Below are positions 10,982 to 25,115 of a stretch of DNA of 64,000 nt, piece by piece (position 1 is the stretch's first letter; every line of letters begins with the position of its first letter). The stretch is from Tenrec ecaudatus (taxonomy: Eukaryota > Chordata > Mammalia > Afrosoricida > Tenrecidae): contig NC_134542.1 in assembly GCF_050624435.1 (NCBI RefSeq), forward strand, positions 108,483,677 through 108,547,676, given 5' to 3'. Both the position numbers and the translations under genes were made by a program. The notes beneath the pieces are model-generated. The model made no database searches and had not been told where the DNA came from. It saw only the letters and a list, made by a program, of their open reading frames with translations.

Positions 10982-11381
10982 ACAGCGATTATTTATTTGT
11001 TTGTTTATTGCAAAGCACATAGCTATGAGCTAGGAGGATTGATCCTCAGATGTGACTCTGTGTAACTGTGGCTTACACTTGATGGGCCAGGGGACAGTGA
11101 CGTGACATATATGCATAAGGATTTCTTTAAACATTTTGTGTTGATGCACTTTCAGCGGATCAGGCTCTGCACACAGTGGCCATGAGTTTGGGGTCCTCGG
11201 CATGATTGGCAGGAGGTTTTCCTCAAGGGGCATGTGCCAGGTCATCAGAACATCAGAAACGGGCAGCCCAACTCTGTCAGAGCTGAAGGTACACAGTGCA
11301 CATTTGTCCTTGCAGCTGCTGCTCTGGTGTTTAGATTTTCTTAAGTCATTGCTTTCTACCACTTCTCCAACCTCACTGAGA
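10563..11381. other. Non-coding DNA with an AT microsatellite
   Basis: No gene seen. The only clear feature is the AT dinucleotide run described separately. Confidence 0.5.
10939..10978. repeat. (AT)20 microsatellite
   Basis: Twenty uninterrupted AT units, likely length-polymorphic. Confidence 0.95.
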
Positions 11382-11397
11382 AATTAATGTATTTTTT
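11382..11397 (+). repeat. Target-site duplication beyond the 3' end of the SET retrocopy
   Basis: AATTAATGTATTTTTT is repeated exactly at 13166-13181. Read on the minus strand it follows the end of the SET 3' UTR and merges with a short A tail. Confidence 0.92.
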
Positions 11398-13165
<1,768 letters not shown>

Positions 13166-13181
13166 AATTAATGTATTTTTT
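13166..13181 (+). repeat. Target-site duplication beyond the 5' end of the SET retrocopy
   Basis: Exact 16-base partner of 11382-11397. The following bases give TTTTTT/AA on the plus strand, the L1 endonuclease consensus. Confidence 0.92.
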
Positions 13182-14191
13182 AAGACTAATCTGATATCTC
13201 AACCCTCACCCAGCAATGAAGATCCTAGAGATAGCAGTTTTGACAAGATTCCCAATTGCCCCTATTTTGTAAATAAAAAATTGGAGCACAGAAAGAAGAT
13301 GTAATTTTCTCCATATCAAACCTTTTGCAAAGTAAAGTGAGGGAGCCTCATTGAAAGTTAGACAGGCTTCCTATATTACTCAGCATTTTGCTCTGTGTTA
13401 AAAAGTGCTTTACATAACATAGGATACTGCAAGGGAAAGAGGGGAGAGATTTAAGTCCCTGAATAATTTTTTTTCCCTAAAAGCATACAGAGCGCCAAGC
13501 ATATGCCAAGTCTTCTACCAGGAAATGGAGAGAAATAGAGTGAGATGCTATCAAGGACTTCTCAAAAGCATTGGTGAGAACTACAGGAAACCCTCCCTCA
13601 CCAGAGTGGGTAACTGAAAAGACAAGGAGGGGGGGCGGTGTACTGTGCTGAGTGTGGGTTTGGTCTTGAGGTAGTCTGCTTGGAAATCCCAGAGAGCAAG
13701 TCTAATTATAACTTTGTACACCATTTTTACAATCAAATCCCAGCAGCACGTGTCTATTAATAAATTTACCTGCATGTGTGGGACAGGACAGCTGGCCAGT
13801 GGGGCAGCTGAGGCTGGAAAAGGTAATTCTAAATATTCTCAAGATCTCCTGAATAAATGATGGGAGTGTTATTTCTCTCCCTACTTACAGCAAGGGCTGG
13901 TTGCATAATCTAAATACGGAAGTACATTTTAATCTCCATTTTTGCATCTTAAGCATGGAGACCTCTCTTGGTTGCCAATGGGGCAAACAGCTCTTTCTTC
14001 AGCAAGCATGCACTGAATGTCAGCTTTTAATATAAAGAAGTTAAAATTATGCAGATGGTACCATGATAGCAAGTGTTCACAATGGGCAGATTACTCATTG
14101 CATTCACTGTGGAAAGTGGACTGGAGTCTGAGGAAGCTCTATAGTGTTGAGCAGGTAAAGATTCTCAGACAAGGAATTATGTGAACTATAT
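13182..14191. other. Non-coding DNA, nothing recognised
   Basis: No gene or assignable repeat. One G-run lies near 13628-13635. Confidence 0.5.
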
Positions 14192-15092
14192 CTTTTTTTA
14201 AAAATTGTTTTATTAGGGGCTCATACAACTCTTATCACAATCCATACATGCATCAATTGTGTAAAGCACATTTATACATTCATTGCCCTCATCATTCTCA
14301 AAACATTTGCTCTCTGCTTAAGCCCCTGGCATCAGGTCCTCATTGTTTCCCTCCCTTCCCACTCCCACCTCCCTCATGAGCCCCTGATAATTTATTAATT
14401 ATTTTGTCATATTTTGCCCTGTACGATGTCTCCCTTCACCCACTTTTCTGTTGTCCGTCCCCCAGGGAGGAGGTCACATGTAGATCCTTTAATTGGTTCC
14501 CTCTTTCCACTCCACCCTCCCTCCACCCTCCCAGTATCACCACTCTCACCACTGGTCCTGAAGGGATCTTCCACCCTGGATTCCCCGTGTTTCCAGTTCC
14601 CATCTTCCCCAGTGTACAACCTCTGGTCTAGCCAGACCTGCAAGGAAGAATTGAGATCATGATAGTGGGGGGTTGGAGGGAGGAAGGAAGCATTTAAGAA
14701 CTAGAGGAAAGTTGAATTTTTCATCGTTGCTACATCGAACCTGACTGACTCCTCTCTTTCCCGAGAACACTCTGCAAGGGAATCTCCAGTGGCCTAGAAA
14801 TGGGCTTTGGGTCTCCACTCTGCACTCCCCCCTCATTCACTATGGTAAGATTTTTTGTTCTGATGATGCCTGATACCTGACCCCTTCAACACCTTGTGAT
14901 CATACAGGCTGGTGTTCTTCTTCCATGTGGCCTTTGTTGCTTCTGAGCTAGATGGCCACTTGTTTACCTTCAAACCTTTAAGACCCCAGATGCTGTATCT
15001 TTTGATAGTTGAGCACCATCAGCTTTCTTCACCCCATTTGCTTATACACCCATTTGTTTTCAGCAGTCGCATCATGGAGGTGAGCACACATT
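14192..15092 (-). mobile_element. Long L1 3' UTR copy (about 900 bp)
   Basis: Runs from the reversed AATAAA end (TTTTATTAGGGGCTCATAC) through the reversed polypurine tract, the ATCATGATAGTGGGG block and the GATGCCTGATACCTGA block to the CATTTGTTTTCAGCAGTCGC block. Possible 12-bp duplications at 14183-14194 and 15093-15104 agree at 9 of 12 bases, all differences being transitions. It is one of the longest copies here and shows the block order used to recognise the others. Confidence 0.8.
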
Positions 15093-15104
15093 GAGCTGCA
15101 TCTT

Positions 15105-16059
15105 AAGAGAGACAACATGCCAGAACATTTATGGTTAAAGAGATATTGAAACCTCGATTTAATTCATAGCTTCAGAATTCACGTTTGAATTGCACCTGTT
15201 CTTAGGGTCATGTCCTACAATCTCTAAAACATTACACTCTCATGGGCTATTGTTTATATGGAAACACATTGGATAAAACAGAGTGGGAGTGTAAGAGTTC
15301 AAATATAAATGGATGGCTAATGCACAAAGCCCCAGTGTGTTTATTTACTCAAAGCCAATCAAGAATTCTCCAAAGCAGACTTGTTTTCTCTCTTTACCCT
15401 GCAGCAGTCGACAACAAGTGATTGGGCGTGAGTACTTGGAAGGAATATTTGGAAGTTCTTGCCCTTCCTTGCCCTGCCCCCACGACACCCCTTCATCTGT
15501 ACGTGGGACCCAATTACATTTCCGTTACTATAGAACTTGAATTTTTCAGGTCACTGAAACACACTCTACTGAGTTCATAGCCCTGATTTCTGATTGCTTG
15601 GGCACAAGGCAGTGCCTTCTTACATAAGTGAAACAAGAAATGGCTATTCCATTCAGGCTTTCTAAATCAGGCCTAGAAATAGGGATTAGGGTAATTAAGG
15701 TGTAATGTTCACAGTAGAGAAGTATATGAGGCAATAAATGGTGGTTGAGGTTGGTTTAACGCCAAAATGAAGCAGCGATGTTTGATAACCACTAAAGCTA
15801 TTTATGGTAAATATACTTGTAAACCATGAACATTAGTACTATTAGATGTCAGAATTTAAAAAGCAATAAGAAACCATAAAGAGAAAAGCCTGCAATTTGC
15901 TTTGTTTTTTGTGAAAGATATGAAAATGCTGAGTTGTCTGTTTTTACCATTGAGGTTATTTTTAGCATTTAATTCAGGGGAAAGGGCAACACAGTAGAAG
16001 CAAAAATATGAAAATGTGTATGCGAAGTATTAAAAATCCAAAACCAATTCCATTTCCCT
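15105..16059. other. Non-coding DNA, nothing recognised
   Basis: No gene or repeat I can support. Confidence 0.5.
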
Positions 16060-16265
16060 TTAAGGTGGCCCCTACTCATATGGTAGAATCACCGCCATAG
16101 GGACTCCTGGGTCCTCACTTCAAGGGCACCTACCCAACATAGCAGTCCTTACCAAAACAGGTCACCACAATTGACTCCCTCAGAACAGATGGTGAGCTTG
16201 AACCAGTGACCTTTTAGGTCGCATCCAAGTGCTTACCCATTGTGACTCCAGAGTTTCTTCAAAGC
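16060..16265 (-). mobile_element. Old AfroSINE, reverse orientation
   Basis: The reverse complement contains the tRNA-like head (AACTCTGGAGTCACAATGGG) and the B-box region CACTGGTTCAAGCTCACCA. The remainder, including the 3' half, is strongly diverged. Confidence 0.55.
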
Positions 16266-16805
16266 AGCTCGTCTATCAGGTGTTTTCTTTTTTTTGCTTA
16301 GTCTCCTGAAGTCTGCAAGTGAGGAGAGATTTCAATGTGCCACTAACTTCATATTATTGTCCAATGAAAATATTATCTTACCATTAATTAATACTCCCCT
16401 AGTATAGAAAGATACCTTCTAACTTCTAGCTCATGTTATTAGCATTTTATTTGTTTTTCCATATGACGTATGGTTACATATACTTCCCTTTATTGCTACA
16501 TCTCTGTTGTCTCTCTATGGGATTATGATGGAAGGAGTCTTCTTTCTGGGCCAGTTTTGTAATCTTAGCAATTTGGATGGCTTCTGATTGTAACTGTGCT
16601 ATGGGGGGTGATGTCTGACCAATCTAACTTTGGCAGTGGATGCCAAACTTATTAGCCCAAGACTGACTCATAGGAAGCCTGGATCAGTTATACCTCCCTC
16701 CTCCAACCTTCTTTTCCAAGTCAGACACTAATTATCTTTCCCACTGCATTTTTGGCTTCTCTGGTAGATTTGAAAATCCACTGCCATGGCCACCCCAAAC
16801 TCACA
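16266..16805. other. Non-coding DNA, nothing assigned
   Basis: May include part of an older repeat, but nothing I can name. Confidence 0.4.
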
Positions 16806-17420
16806 GATGATACTTACAAGTATAACGTTTATCGGGGGTGTTAGTAGGTTGCAGTTGAATATAAGAAGTGCTCAGGGTACCGTTCTTCTTCTCAGGAGCT
16901 CCCTTTCTCAGCTGTGCCACAGACATGCCTTTCTGGTTCTGGAAGGCCCCTCAATCGCTAGATGGCTGGCCCTCATCCCAGCAGAGGCAAGAGTTCTAAA
17001 GGCCCCTTCGTGCTACTGATAAATGCCGTAAGGGCACACCACTCTGAAAATAGCCTCAGCTCAGAGACACTCAGCTCTAACTCGTGGATCAGATCATGTA
17101 ATTGTTCAGAGTAAGCAGCTGAAGGCACCTCGCTTTACAAACAAGCTGCTGCTCCAAAGCACTCCAGTTCTACTCTTTGTGGGCCGAGAAGATTCAAGCT
17201 GTGGTTCATGCTCTCGTACTGGGACCAGGGTGACTCTGGAGTTGCCAATGCCAAGTGGGTTATAAATGTTGCCGGTCGTCTCCCCATGTTTCTGTGCTGC
17301 TTCCCCCGTTGCCGTGTTCCACCACCATTCCCGAGGTATTGCAGGCCTCTGTCTCATGGACAGATTGAGTTTCAGGGTGCAGGACTTTTAGGATCCACTT
17401 ACATGAAACATATTTCATAG
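16806..17420 (-). mobile_element. LTR-like element, family B, copy 1
   Basis: It shares a diverged but ordered set of blocks with 21480-22419, such as TGATAAATG/TAATAAATG, GGGCA(C/T)ACCACTCTG and CACTCAGCTC. The plus strand begins with a reversed polyadenylation signal (TTTATC, ancestrally TTTATT), which puts the LTR on the minus strand. No internal retroviral sequence follows. Class and ends are not determined. Confidence 0.5.
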
Positions 17421-17587
17421 AGATATATGGAAAATGCTCGAGAGTTTAAGGGGCACGTTAAAGTTAGACCGAGGGCTGTTTGACAGACGGTAGTAACTTA
17501 GTTTACTTCAATTAAATCCCTTTTGATTCCAAATTTTTAAGAAATGAATAGTTCAGGGTACATAGAAAAGTTAACATTCTTTTATTA

Positions 17588-17893
17588 TTATTATTAAAAT
17601 ATCATTTTATAGGGGATTCTTACCACTCTTTTTTAAAAAAAATTTTTCTCCCCCCACCTCCCACGGCCTTACCCCTCTTATAGCAATCCATACATCAGTT
17701 ATAACAAACACATTTGTATATATGTTGCCATCATTGTTTTCTAAGCATTTACTTTCTATTAAGCCCTTGGTATCAGCTCCTCTTCCCACCCCCACCCTCA
17801 TGATCCCTTGATAAATGATAAATTATTATTGTTTTCATATCCTATACCGACTGCTGTCTCCCTTCCCCCATATTTTCTGTTGTTCATCCTGTT
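17588..17893 (-). mobile_element. L1 3' UTR fragment
   Basis: Starts with ATCATTTTATAGGGGATTC (reversed poly-A end), has the CAATCCATACATCAGTTATA block and ends in the CTGTTGTTCATCC block. The usual spacing is altered by a T/A-rich insert near 17630. Confidence 0.7.
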
Positions 17894-18149
17894 CTTTAAG
17901 AGATTCCAATTAAGAGGTGGAATCTAAGACCCACATTTATAAGTCAGCATAGTACAAACTCAAATCTTAATGTGTATTTTCAGAAATTTGTATATGACGA
18001 ATTGTTCTGCTCTAGTCCAACTTGCGCTGCCTGGACCGCTTACTTCCAACCTCTCAGTTAACCGTCCAGTGTGTAGACTGCTCTTGTCTCCTACCCATAT
18101 ATGAACGCTGGTAAATGAAGCATGCCCACATTAAACAAAAAAATAGATT

Positions 18150-18300
18150 CTGTAGGATAGAGTCTTCACAACCGCAATCCTTTCAGAAGCAGACGCCCAC
18201 TTCTTCCTCCTGTGGAGTGGCTTGTGGGTTAGCACTGGGGATTTGGGGATTAAAAGACTAGCGCATGGTCATGATGCCACCAGAACTCTTACCAAGGCAC
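18150..18300 (-). mobile_element. AfroSINE, reverse orientation, head and middle
   Basis: The reverse complement reads AGTTCTGGTGGCATCATG (head), then CCACTCCACAGGAGGAAG and GTCTGCTTCTG (middle). The B box is degraded. Confidence 0.6.
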
Positions 18301-18310
18301 CACATAACTC

Positions 18311-19547
18311 GAAACAGAATATGAATTGTTAGCATGCGGGGCCTGTGAGTTTCAGTGGACCCAGCACCCAGCAAACCAAGGAGACGGGGCATGTGGAATA
18401 GGAAAGACATTCAGTGAGGGAGCGGCATATAAAAAGTTAGGTCAGTATGAGGTATTTAGGGACTCTATTGTAGAAGAGTTTGTCTAGAATTAAGAGCTCA
18501 TTTAGGAAATGGTGGAAATTATACTAGGGGTCGACATGAGCCACTCTATGGAAAGAACTTAAGTTCTCAATACTCTGCTGTTGCTTTGCTGATTTAGATC
18601 TGGTTTAGATCTGGTACTCCATCTACCTTGTACAATGCTTAATGTTTAATTTTCTGTCTTGTGTATGCATTTTCTTTGTAAAGAAGGACAAACTAACTTA
18701 AACATTTGTGTTTGAATGGGATTTATTTTTGTATCCAGCACTGTCATTTCCTTTGAAAATTATTTATCTGTAGTAGTGGCCAGAATCTCAATGTTTTCTC
18801 CTACTTTAGGAGAAATATTTGCCTTTTAAAAAATTGTATAATAGCATAGATTCAGTATTATCTAAAGCTCCAACTATTAGATTAACAATTGATCCAGTGT
18901 GTCTTCTCTGACCTTGTGCCCATCCTTCAAGTATCAGTTCATGTATCACTTTCTAGGGTGCTTCTTCCTGGTTCAGTTATAAGCCATCAGAGTGTCCAGT
19001 ATTTAGGCTTCTGTCTTTGGTTTTTGGTGACACTTAGAGCATTGCATTTTCCCTCATAAATCCCCACTTACTTACTAAACTGAGAATATCACGACAGAGC
19101 ACACCTGCGGCCAACGTGGTATGTACGATGACTACCATAAGGTATGCTACCAAACACAAGTCAACAATTATTTTTTTGTGATGTGTTATTTAATTAAAGA
19201 GACATTTCTTCTCACAGTGATGCTTTAATTTCACAGATATTATCTTTCGATGTATGCATAGTTCACTTAGGGTTCTCAGTATGTTGTTATGCCTCAGAGA
19301 ATCTACCTTACACCTTGCTCCAGTTTGCACAGGTGAAATAAATGCACATCCTACACGTCTTTCCTTTCCCATTAGTTACACTCAAGACGTACTCATTGTT
19401 CTCCATGGGAAACAAAATGGTGGGACGTTTCTGTTTCGCTTTGTGAACATTGGAGTCTAGGAAGAGTGTCTCACAACCGTGCTTCTTGAGCTGATCTCAT
19501 GTTTCCCTTCCTAAGCACTCTCTGTAGGATGTAGTTGTCATGTGTGT
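18311..19547. other. Mostly unique non-coding DNA
   Basis: No gene. An L2-like fragment is listed separately; the rest shows nothing I recognise. Confidence 0.5.
18905..19075 (-). mobile_element. L2-like fragment
   Basis: Reversed L2 3' region pattern: CCTTCAAGTATCAGTTCATG, then CACTTTCTAGGGTGCTTCTTCC, followed by degraded sequence to TAAATCCCC. Confidence 0.5.
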
Positions 19548-20428
<881 letters not shown>

Positions 20429-21479
20429 ACCTTTATAAAAGAAAATTATCAGAGTAATTTGACATCAGCTAATTTCTATAGCCCTTGGTTAAATACATAT
20501 GGATAGTGTATGAAAATAATGCCACCTACTAGTTTCCCATGCTTTTATATGTTGCCACAAACATTATGCTCTGTCCCTTTTTCTCATTGAAGGAGATGAT
20601 GGGTTCCTGTTAGTTTCTGTTTGGCTTGATTCCCAAAACTAGTGTGCTTTTCCTGTGGCATATGACAGCTCTAAGCAACTAGCTCCGTTGTTGGATTTAA
20701 GATTTAAGTTCAGTTCTAAATGTGATTCCTTTTGTGTATTCATTAACTTCCTGCAGACAAAGCAGATGGTCACTTGTATAATTGCTTATGTGTTTATAAA
20801 GAAAATCAATTAGCACCACCCCTCTGGAGTTCTTACCTTTTTCTTCCTTAAATTCTCATCATCAAATGTATTGATAGAGTCAGCTTTTGGCACATGCAAA
20901 TCCCCATACTTGTGGTTAAGCTCAGGGATCTTCACACATATTAAGGAAGATTTACAAGTATACAACAAAATAAAATAGACAGAACAAAGCAAAGCAGGAG
21001 GGAGACCATTTCAGGAGAGGGAAAGGCTGAGCATGACAGCATGCAGTAAAACAGGGAGGGGTCAGAGTCCATACCCTCGACTAGTCATTAATCAGGAAGA
21101 GGGGCGCTTTCTCAGCAGCTCTTTAGAGGGTTGATGGAAGGGATGGATTCTTGGTTGCACGACACCTAAGGAATTAAATTTTAAAAAAGCAAGAGAGAAA
21201 ATATTGAACAGCTTTGTGTACCTACAGTTCGAGGCTTACTCGGCGCTTTTTAGAGCAGTATGACATGCTAAATATGAATTTCAATTACATTTTTTCTCTT
21301 ACCTTGGAGGAGGGCTGCAAACAGTTTATGGGCAAATGGCATAGAAAGATAATGGGATCGCCCACAAATTTGTGAAGACCCCTTGTGTAGTAACTTAACT
21401 AACGTCTGTAATTTATCTCTAGCCTCCTAGATCCATTGCAATGACTACACAGAACTCATGCTCAAAAACTCATGGTTAC
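20429..21479. other. Non-coding DNA, nothing recognised
   Basis: No gene or repeat that I can support. Confidence 0.5.
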
Positions 21480-22153
21480 AGGGTTTATTAAGGAAGTTAA
21501 CAACAATTTGTTACTCACAAAGTAACACCAGTGCAAAATGAACAGGGTAGATGTTGTTGTTGACCAGGACGTGCTACAAAGTTTCAGGTCTGCTAATAAA
21601 TGACCAAAGGGGCATACCACTCTGCAGTAAGTCTCAACCAGAAGGCATTCAGCTCAAGCTCTGTGGGTTAGCAAGTCCAGCTCCCTGAATTAGGTTCCCA
21701 GAGGAACCCCACTCCAGGAAACCTCAGCCCAAAGGCACTCAGCACCACATCTGTGCACCAGTACACCCAAAGTCCTCAACCGAGTGCCCAGAGGCAGCCC
21801 ATTCTGTAGCCTGTCTCTTGCATGAAGCACTCAGATGGACTTGCTTCGTGCACTGGGAAGTCTGTCACTCTGTTCCATGCTCTGGCTCCAGGTCCTGCTG
21901 CTGCTCCTCTACTAGTCTAACTGTCATTTGGATCCAGGAGGCTCACTGAACAGGGATCTCAGGTGCAGAAGATGTGCTCTCCTCCGGGCTCTTGCTGGGA
22001 ATGAGATCCCTGCCTTTGTTTCCCAGAGGACTCACTTTTTACACAGCAGGATGGTGCTCCAGGGGCTTCAATTTCAATTACTCACAAGGGAATCCTAGCA
22101 GTCTCATCCTCCACCTCCTTACCAGATCCATGCCCGTCATCACATGGGAGTTA

Positions 22154-22164
22154 TAGACTTTGGC
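22154..22164 (+). repeat. Target-site duplication, left, of the nested AfroSINE
   Basis: TAGACTTTGGC is repeated exactly at 22384-22394. Confidence 0.75.
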
Positions 22165-22383
22165 AGGAGCTCTGGTGGCATGGAGGGTTAACCATTTGGC
22201 TGCTAATCTTGTGGTTAGCAGTTTGAATCCACCAGCCTCTCCACAGGAGAAAGATGAGGCTTTTCACTCCCTAAGTAGTTACAGTCATAGAAACCCACAG
22301 AGCCAAATCTCCCTTGTCCTATAGGGTTGCCATGACTCAGACTGGACTTAACGATAGACCGGGTTTGTGGTTTTCGTTTTCAG
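22165..22383 (+). mobile_element. Near full-length AfroSINE inside an LTR
   Basis: Complete order: GAGCTCTGGTGGCATGG head, GGTTAGCAGTTTGAATCCACC B box, CTCCACAGGAGAAAGATGAGG middle, and CTATAGGGTTGCCATGACTC tail. An exact 11-bp duplication on both sides shows it inserted into the LTR after the LTR was already in place. Confidence 0.88.
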
Positions 22384-22394
22384 TAGACTTTGGC
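22384..22394 (+). repeat. Target-site duplication, right, of the nested AfroSINE
   Basis: Exact partner of 22154-22164. Confidence 0.75.
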
Positions 22395-22439
22395 TAGAAG
22401 AACCATACTAACTAATACACTACCGTGCACCCTGCAGTC

Positions 22440-22655
22440 TGCGCATGTTGACTCAGTTTCTCAACGGTGCAAATGGTTAGCATTTTACTGCTAACTTGCA
22501 CTCCAACCCACTCAGGGTGCCACCAAAGGCAGCCCTGTTGCTCTACTCCCATTACGATGAAAGCCACGGAACAGCTGTGGGCCAGGTATGCTCTAGCACA
22601 GGGGCTGCTGGGTGCTGGAATCTACCTGATGGCAGCACACAACAAGCAATTTTGA
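22440..22655 (+). mobile_element. Strongly diverged AfroSINE-like sequence
   Basis: The blocks GCAAATGGTTAGCATTTTACTGCTAACTTG and a distorted tail ending GGTGCTGGAATCTACCTGATGGCAG (quoted here in two parts of the SINE order) suggest an old AfroSINE. The middle does not fit well. Confidence 0.4.
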
Positions 22656-22869
22656 AATGAATAAGCTACACAGGTAGCTGAGACTATGTCGAAGAGATTT
22701 GCGACTAGAGTTAAAGTTTATACATGCATGGGCTTATTCTAACCAAAAGACAGTTTTTGTTTGGAATGGACAGAATGGATGCTGATAAGCTCTCTCAGTA
22801 ATATACTTATTGTAGAGTCATTAAGATGCCTAAAAAGAAAAAAAAATGTCTAACCCAGACAGAACACTG

Positions 22870-23035
22870 GCTTCATTAGGGGTTCTTCTGGACTAGTAAA
22901 AGTCACGGCAGAGCGGTGCAAGTGCTGGGGTCTTTGATGGTAAAGGGTTCATCTTGATAGAGTTTTGTAATTGCTGATGGACATAAGATGATCATGGAAG
23001 ATTATTATGAAGAAGTGTTAAGAAAATAAGGCAGA
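22870..23035 (+). mobile_element. Mariner-like transposase remnant, copy 1
   Basis: The translation, with stops, contains VFDGKGFILIEF and, after a shift, a segment like the mariner pattern (I/L)DFL..G.TI...YYEEVL. The DNA blocks TCTTGATAGA, ATCATGGAAG, TTATTATGAAGAAGTGTTAA recur in 32640-32868 as CCTTGATAGA, ATCTTGGAAG, TTATTATAAAGAATTTTAA. Mariner transposases cut and paste at TA sites; this copy is dead. Confidence 0.55.
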
Positions 23036-23039
23036 AAAT

Positions 23040-23145
23040 TACCACATATACTCATGTATAAGCCGAGTTTTTCATCACATTTTTGTGGTAAAATAGGTGC
23101 CTCTGCTGGTATTTGGGTCCGCTTGCACTCAAGTATATATGACGT
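23040..23145. repeat. Palindromic element with TATAAGCCGAG arm
   Basis: The left arm TATACTCATGTATAAGC pairs, imperfectly, with the right arm GCTTGCACTCAAGTATATA. The inner TTTTTCATCACA and TTTGTGGTAAAA also pair. It directly follows the mariner-like remnant. The arms contain CpG-rich motifs unusual for this AT-rich region. Confidence 0.5.
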
Positions 23146-24632
23146 CATTGACGGGGAAAGCTAGCAAAGTTGTCCCGAGGAATTTTCCCCAGTAGAGTAA
23201 CATGCCTTCCTGCCCATTCTTCCAGGGTAGCAAAAGCTGTCTATACAAATTTCACGGCAAACCTTACCCTAGTCACCCTACCGCCCTGATCTTGAATTAG
23301 GCCCTCGGATGGACGGTCTTCCCCAGATGCCAAGAGCACTGACAGGAAACGCGGTGGTCATCCCGGGAGGACATCAACACTGCAAGGTTCCTGCGGGATC
23401 CATTGATGAGCACTCGCTTCTTTGAGCAACGCTCAAGGGATGAAGCACCACCTTCACAATTGATTAGTCCCACATGGGGATAGGCTGGGAAGCAATAGCT
23501 CCCCGTTTCGATATTTTTATTTAATAAAGATTTCTATGATTTTTGAAGCAATATTTTCCCACTTACCCTCTTAGATCATTTACCCTTTTTACTTGTGTAA
23601 CTCTTCTAGCAGTTTTGATTCCAAGAAGCAAAGCTGTGATCGCGTAGTTAGAATTTTGGTAAACCTTGCCAACTTTCTCACACAAAAAGTAATCACATTG
23701 GCTCATTATCACACCCATTTTATACCTAAAAACCTTATTATACTCATTTTATACCTTCTCCTTATTAACACTGTACATGGTAGAAATAGACACTGATACT
23801 TTATCATATTCAGTACTGATCCTGTAGGTCGCCTTGATGGAGAATAGACACATGTATTTTCCTGTCCCATCTGCTTATGACTTGTTTCTGTTTTTTGATG
23901 AGCAAGTTCACATAACATGGCAATATGGGAAAAATAAGCCATTATTAACAATTTTAATTTTTATACATGTCTAAATTTCCTATATGGACAATTATTCAGG
24001 ATGACACTTATTGGCATAGAGTTGCTTCCGTGCAAACGGTACCCTGTATCCTCAGAAAACTGCAGGGATAGGACTGAGGAAGGGCCATCTCACTACAAGT
24101 AGTCTGTCTTGTTAAAAATGTTTCTTTGGTCACGTGTTAAATAATAGAATCAAATGACTGAACCGATTTAGTTGTAATGTGTTTTTAATTATAGGTATGT
24201 TTCTAAAAGAGATAAAAGTGCCAATTTTTTCTTAAAACAGGCTGTTTCTCTTTTCTTTATAAAGAAAATTCTCAATCTGTAGGAAACTGGATCTCTTACT
24301 ACTTCCCCCTCATGACTTATTCAGAGTGGCAATTGTTATCTTTTGTATAAAAAAGTAGAGAACATTTATTTAAGAATGGCAGCTGTCAAAACAATGTTTT
24401 CCGATTGTTTTCACAAACTGTAATGACCTACATGCAAGTTGAAAGGCTGGATTGTATAACTACATTGAGATTACTCATAACATAGTTGTTTGAGCATTAG
24501 GCTTTATTTTTATTTGAAACTGGTAAGAAGTGCAATATTGTGATATTGCTGGCAATTGTCCTAAAACATGGAATTTCTATGTATGCCAAAAATATATGTC
24601 ATATTTATGTGTGCATGTAATATCATATATGA
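23146..24632. other. Non-coding DNA; first 400 bases relatively CpG-rich
   Basis: From about 23,145 to 23,510 CpG dinucleotides are more frequent than around them and the sequence ends in TTTAATAAAGATTT, which resembles a polyadenylation end. I cannot assign it to a repeat or a gene. The remainder is AT-rich with nothing recognised. Confidence 0.4.
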
Positions 24633-24707
24633 AGGAGTTCAGAAAATTTGTGAGAAAAGCATATATATATATATTTAATTAATTTTTCCCCAAACCATTT
24701 TGAAGGC
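24633..24707. mobile_element. Short palindromic MITE-like element, copy 2
   Basis: The arms GGAGTTCAGAAAATTTGTG and CCAAACCATTTTGAAGGCC pair as in the element at 7633-7701. A short TA-rich microsatellite has grown in the loop. Confidence 0.5.
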
Positions 24708-25017
24708 CTCTCTTGTGTATGGCTTCTCCAGCCTTGGTGACTACTAACTGCCCCATGCCCTCTGCTCCAGCCTGTGGGGATGGCTTATTGCCTACCTTTC
24801 CCTCTGCACCAGCCTCGCCAGTGAACATGATCTCAAGACTGACGCATAGGCAACACCAAACCAGTGGACACCTGCTTTGGGTTCCAGTTCCTATGTGGCC
24901 TGAGACCCTGCAGCTCAAAATTGCTGTATAGTGGAAAGGGAAGAGATAAATTAGCTTAAGCATCTGTGGGCCTGTTGGAAAATCTGTGAGAGCTAAATGG
25001 TATCCCAACTGAGTAAA
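24708..25017. other. Non-coding DNA, nothing assigned
   Basis: Mildly GC-rich. A 120-codon open frame on the minus strand here has no recognisable motif and is taken as chance. Confidence 0.4.
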
Positions 25018-25115
25018 AAACCAAAAATACACCAAACGCACTGCCGAGGAGTCAATGGCAACTCTTTGCGACCGTATAGTGAGTCAAAGTCGATCTGAAA
25101 ACCTCTGTCTCCGTA
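25018..25115 (-). mobile_element. AfroSINE tail, reverse orientation
   Basis: AGGAGTCAATGGCAACTC, then GCGACCGTATAGTGAGTC is the reversed AfroSINE 3' region (GAGTCG..., CTATAGGGTCGC). Confidence 0.6.

Larger units (their letters stand above)
21480..22419 (-). mobile_element. LTR-like element, family B, copy 2, with nested SINE
   Basis: Plus strand TTTATTAAGG near 21485 is a reversed AATAAA. The reverse complement aligns closely with the plus strand at 54060-54650 over long blocks, for example TGGTATGCCCCTTTGG, then TTATTAGCAG, and GGAGCCAG...TGGAACAGAGTGA. An AfroSINE interrupts it at 22165-22383; the LTR-like end ...ACTAATACA resumes after it. Confidence 0.6.
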
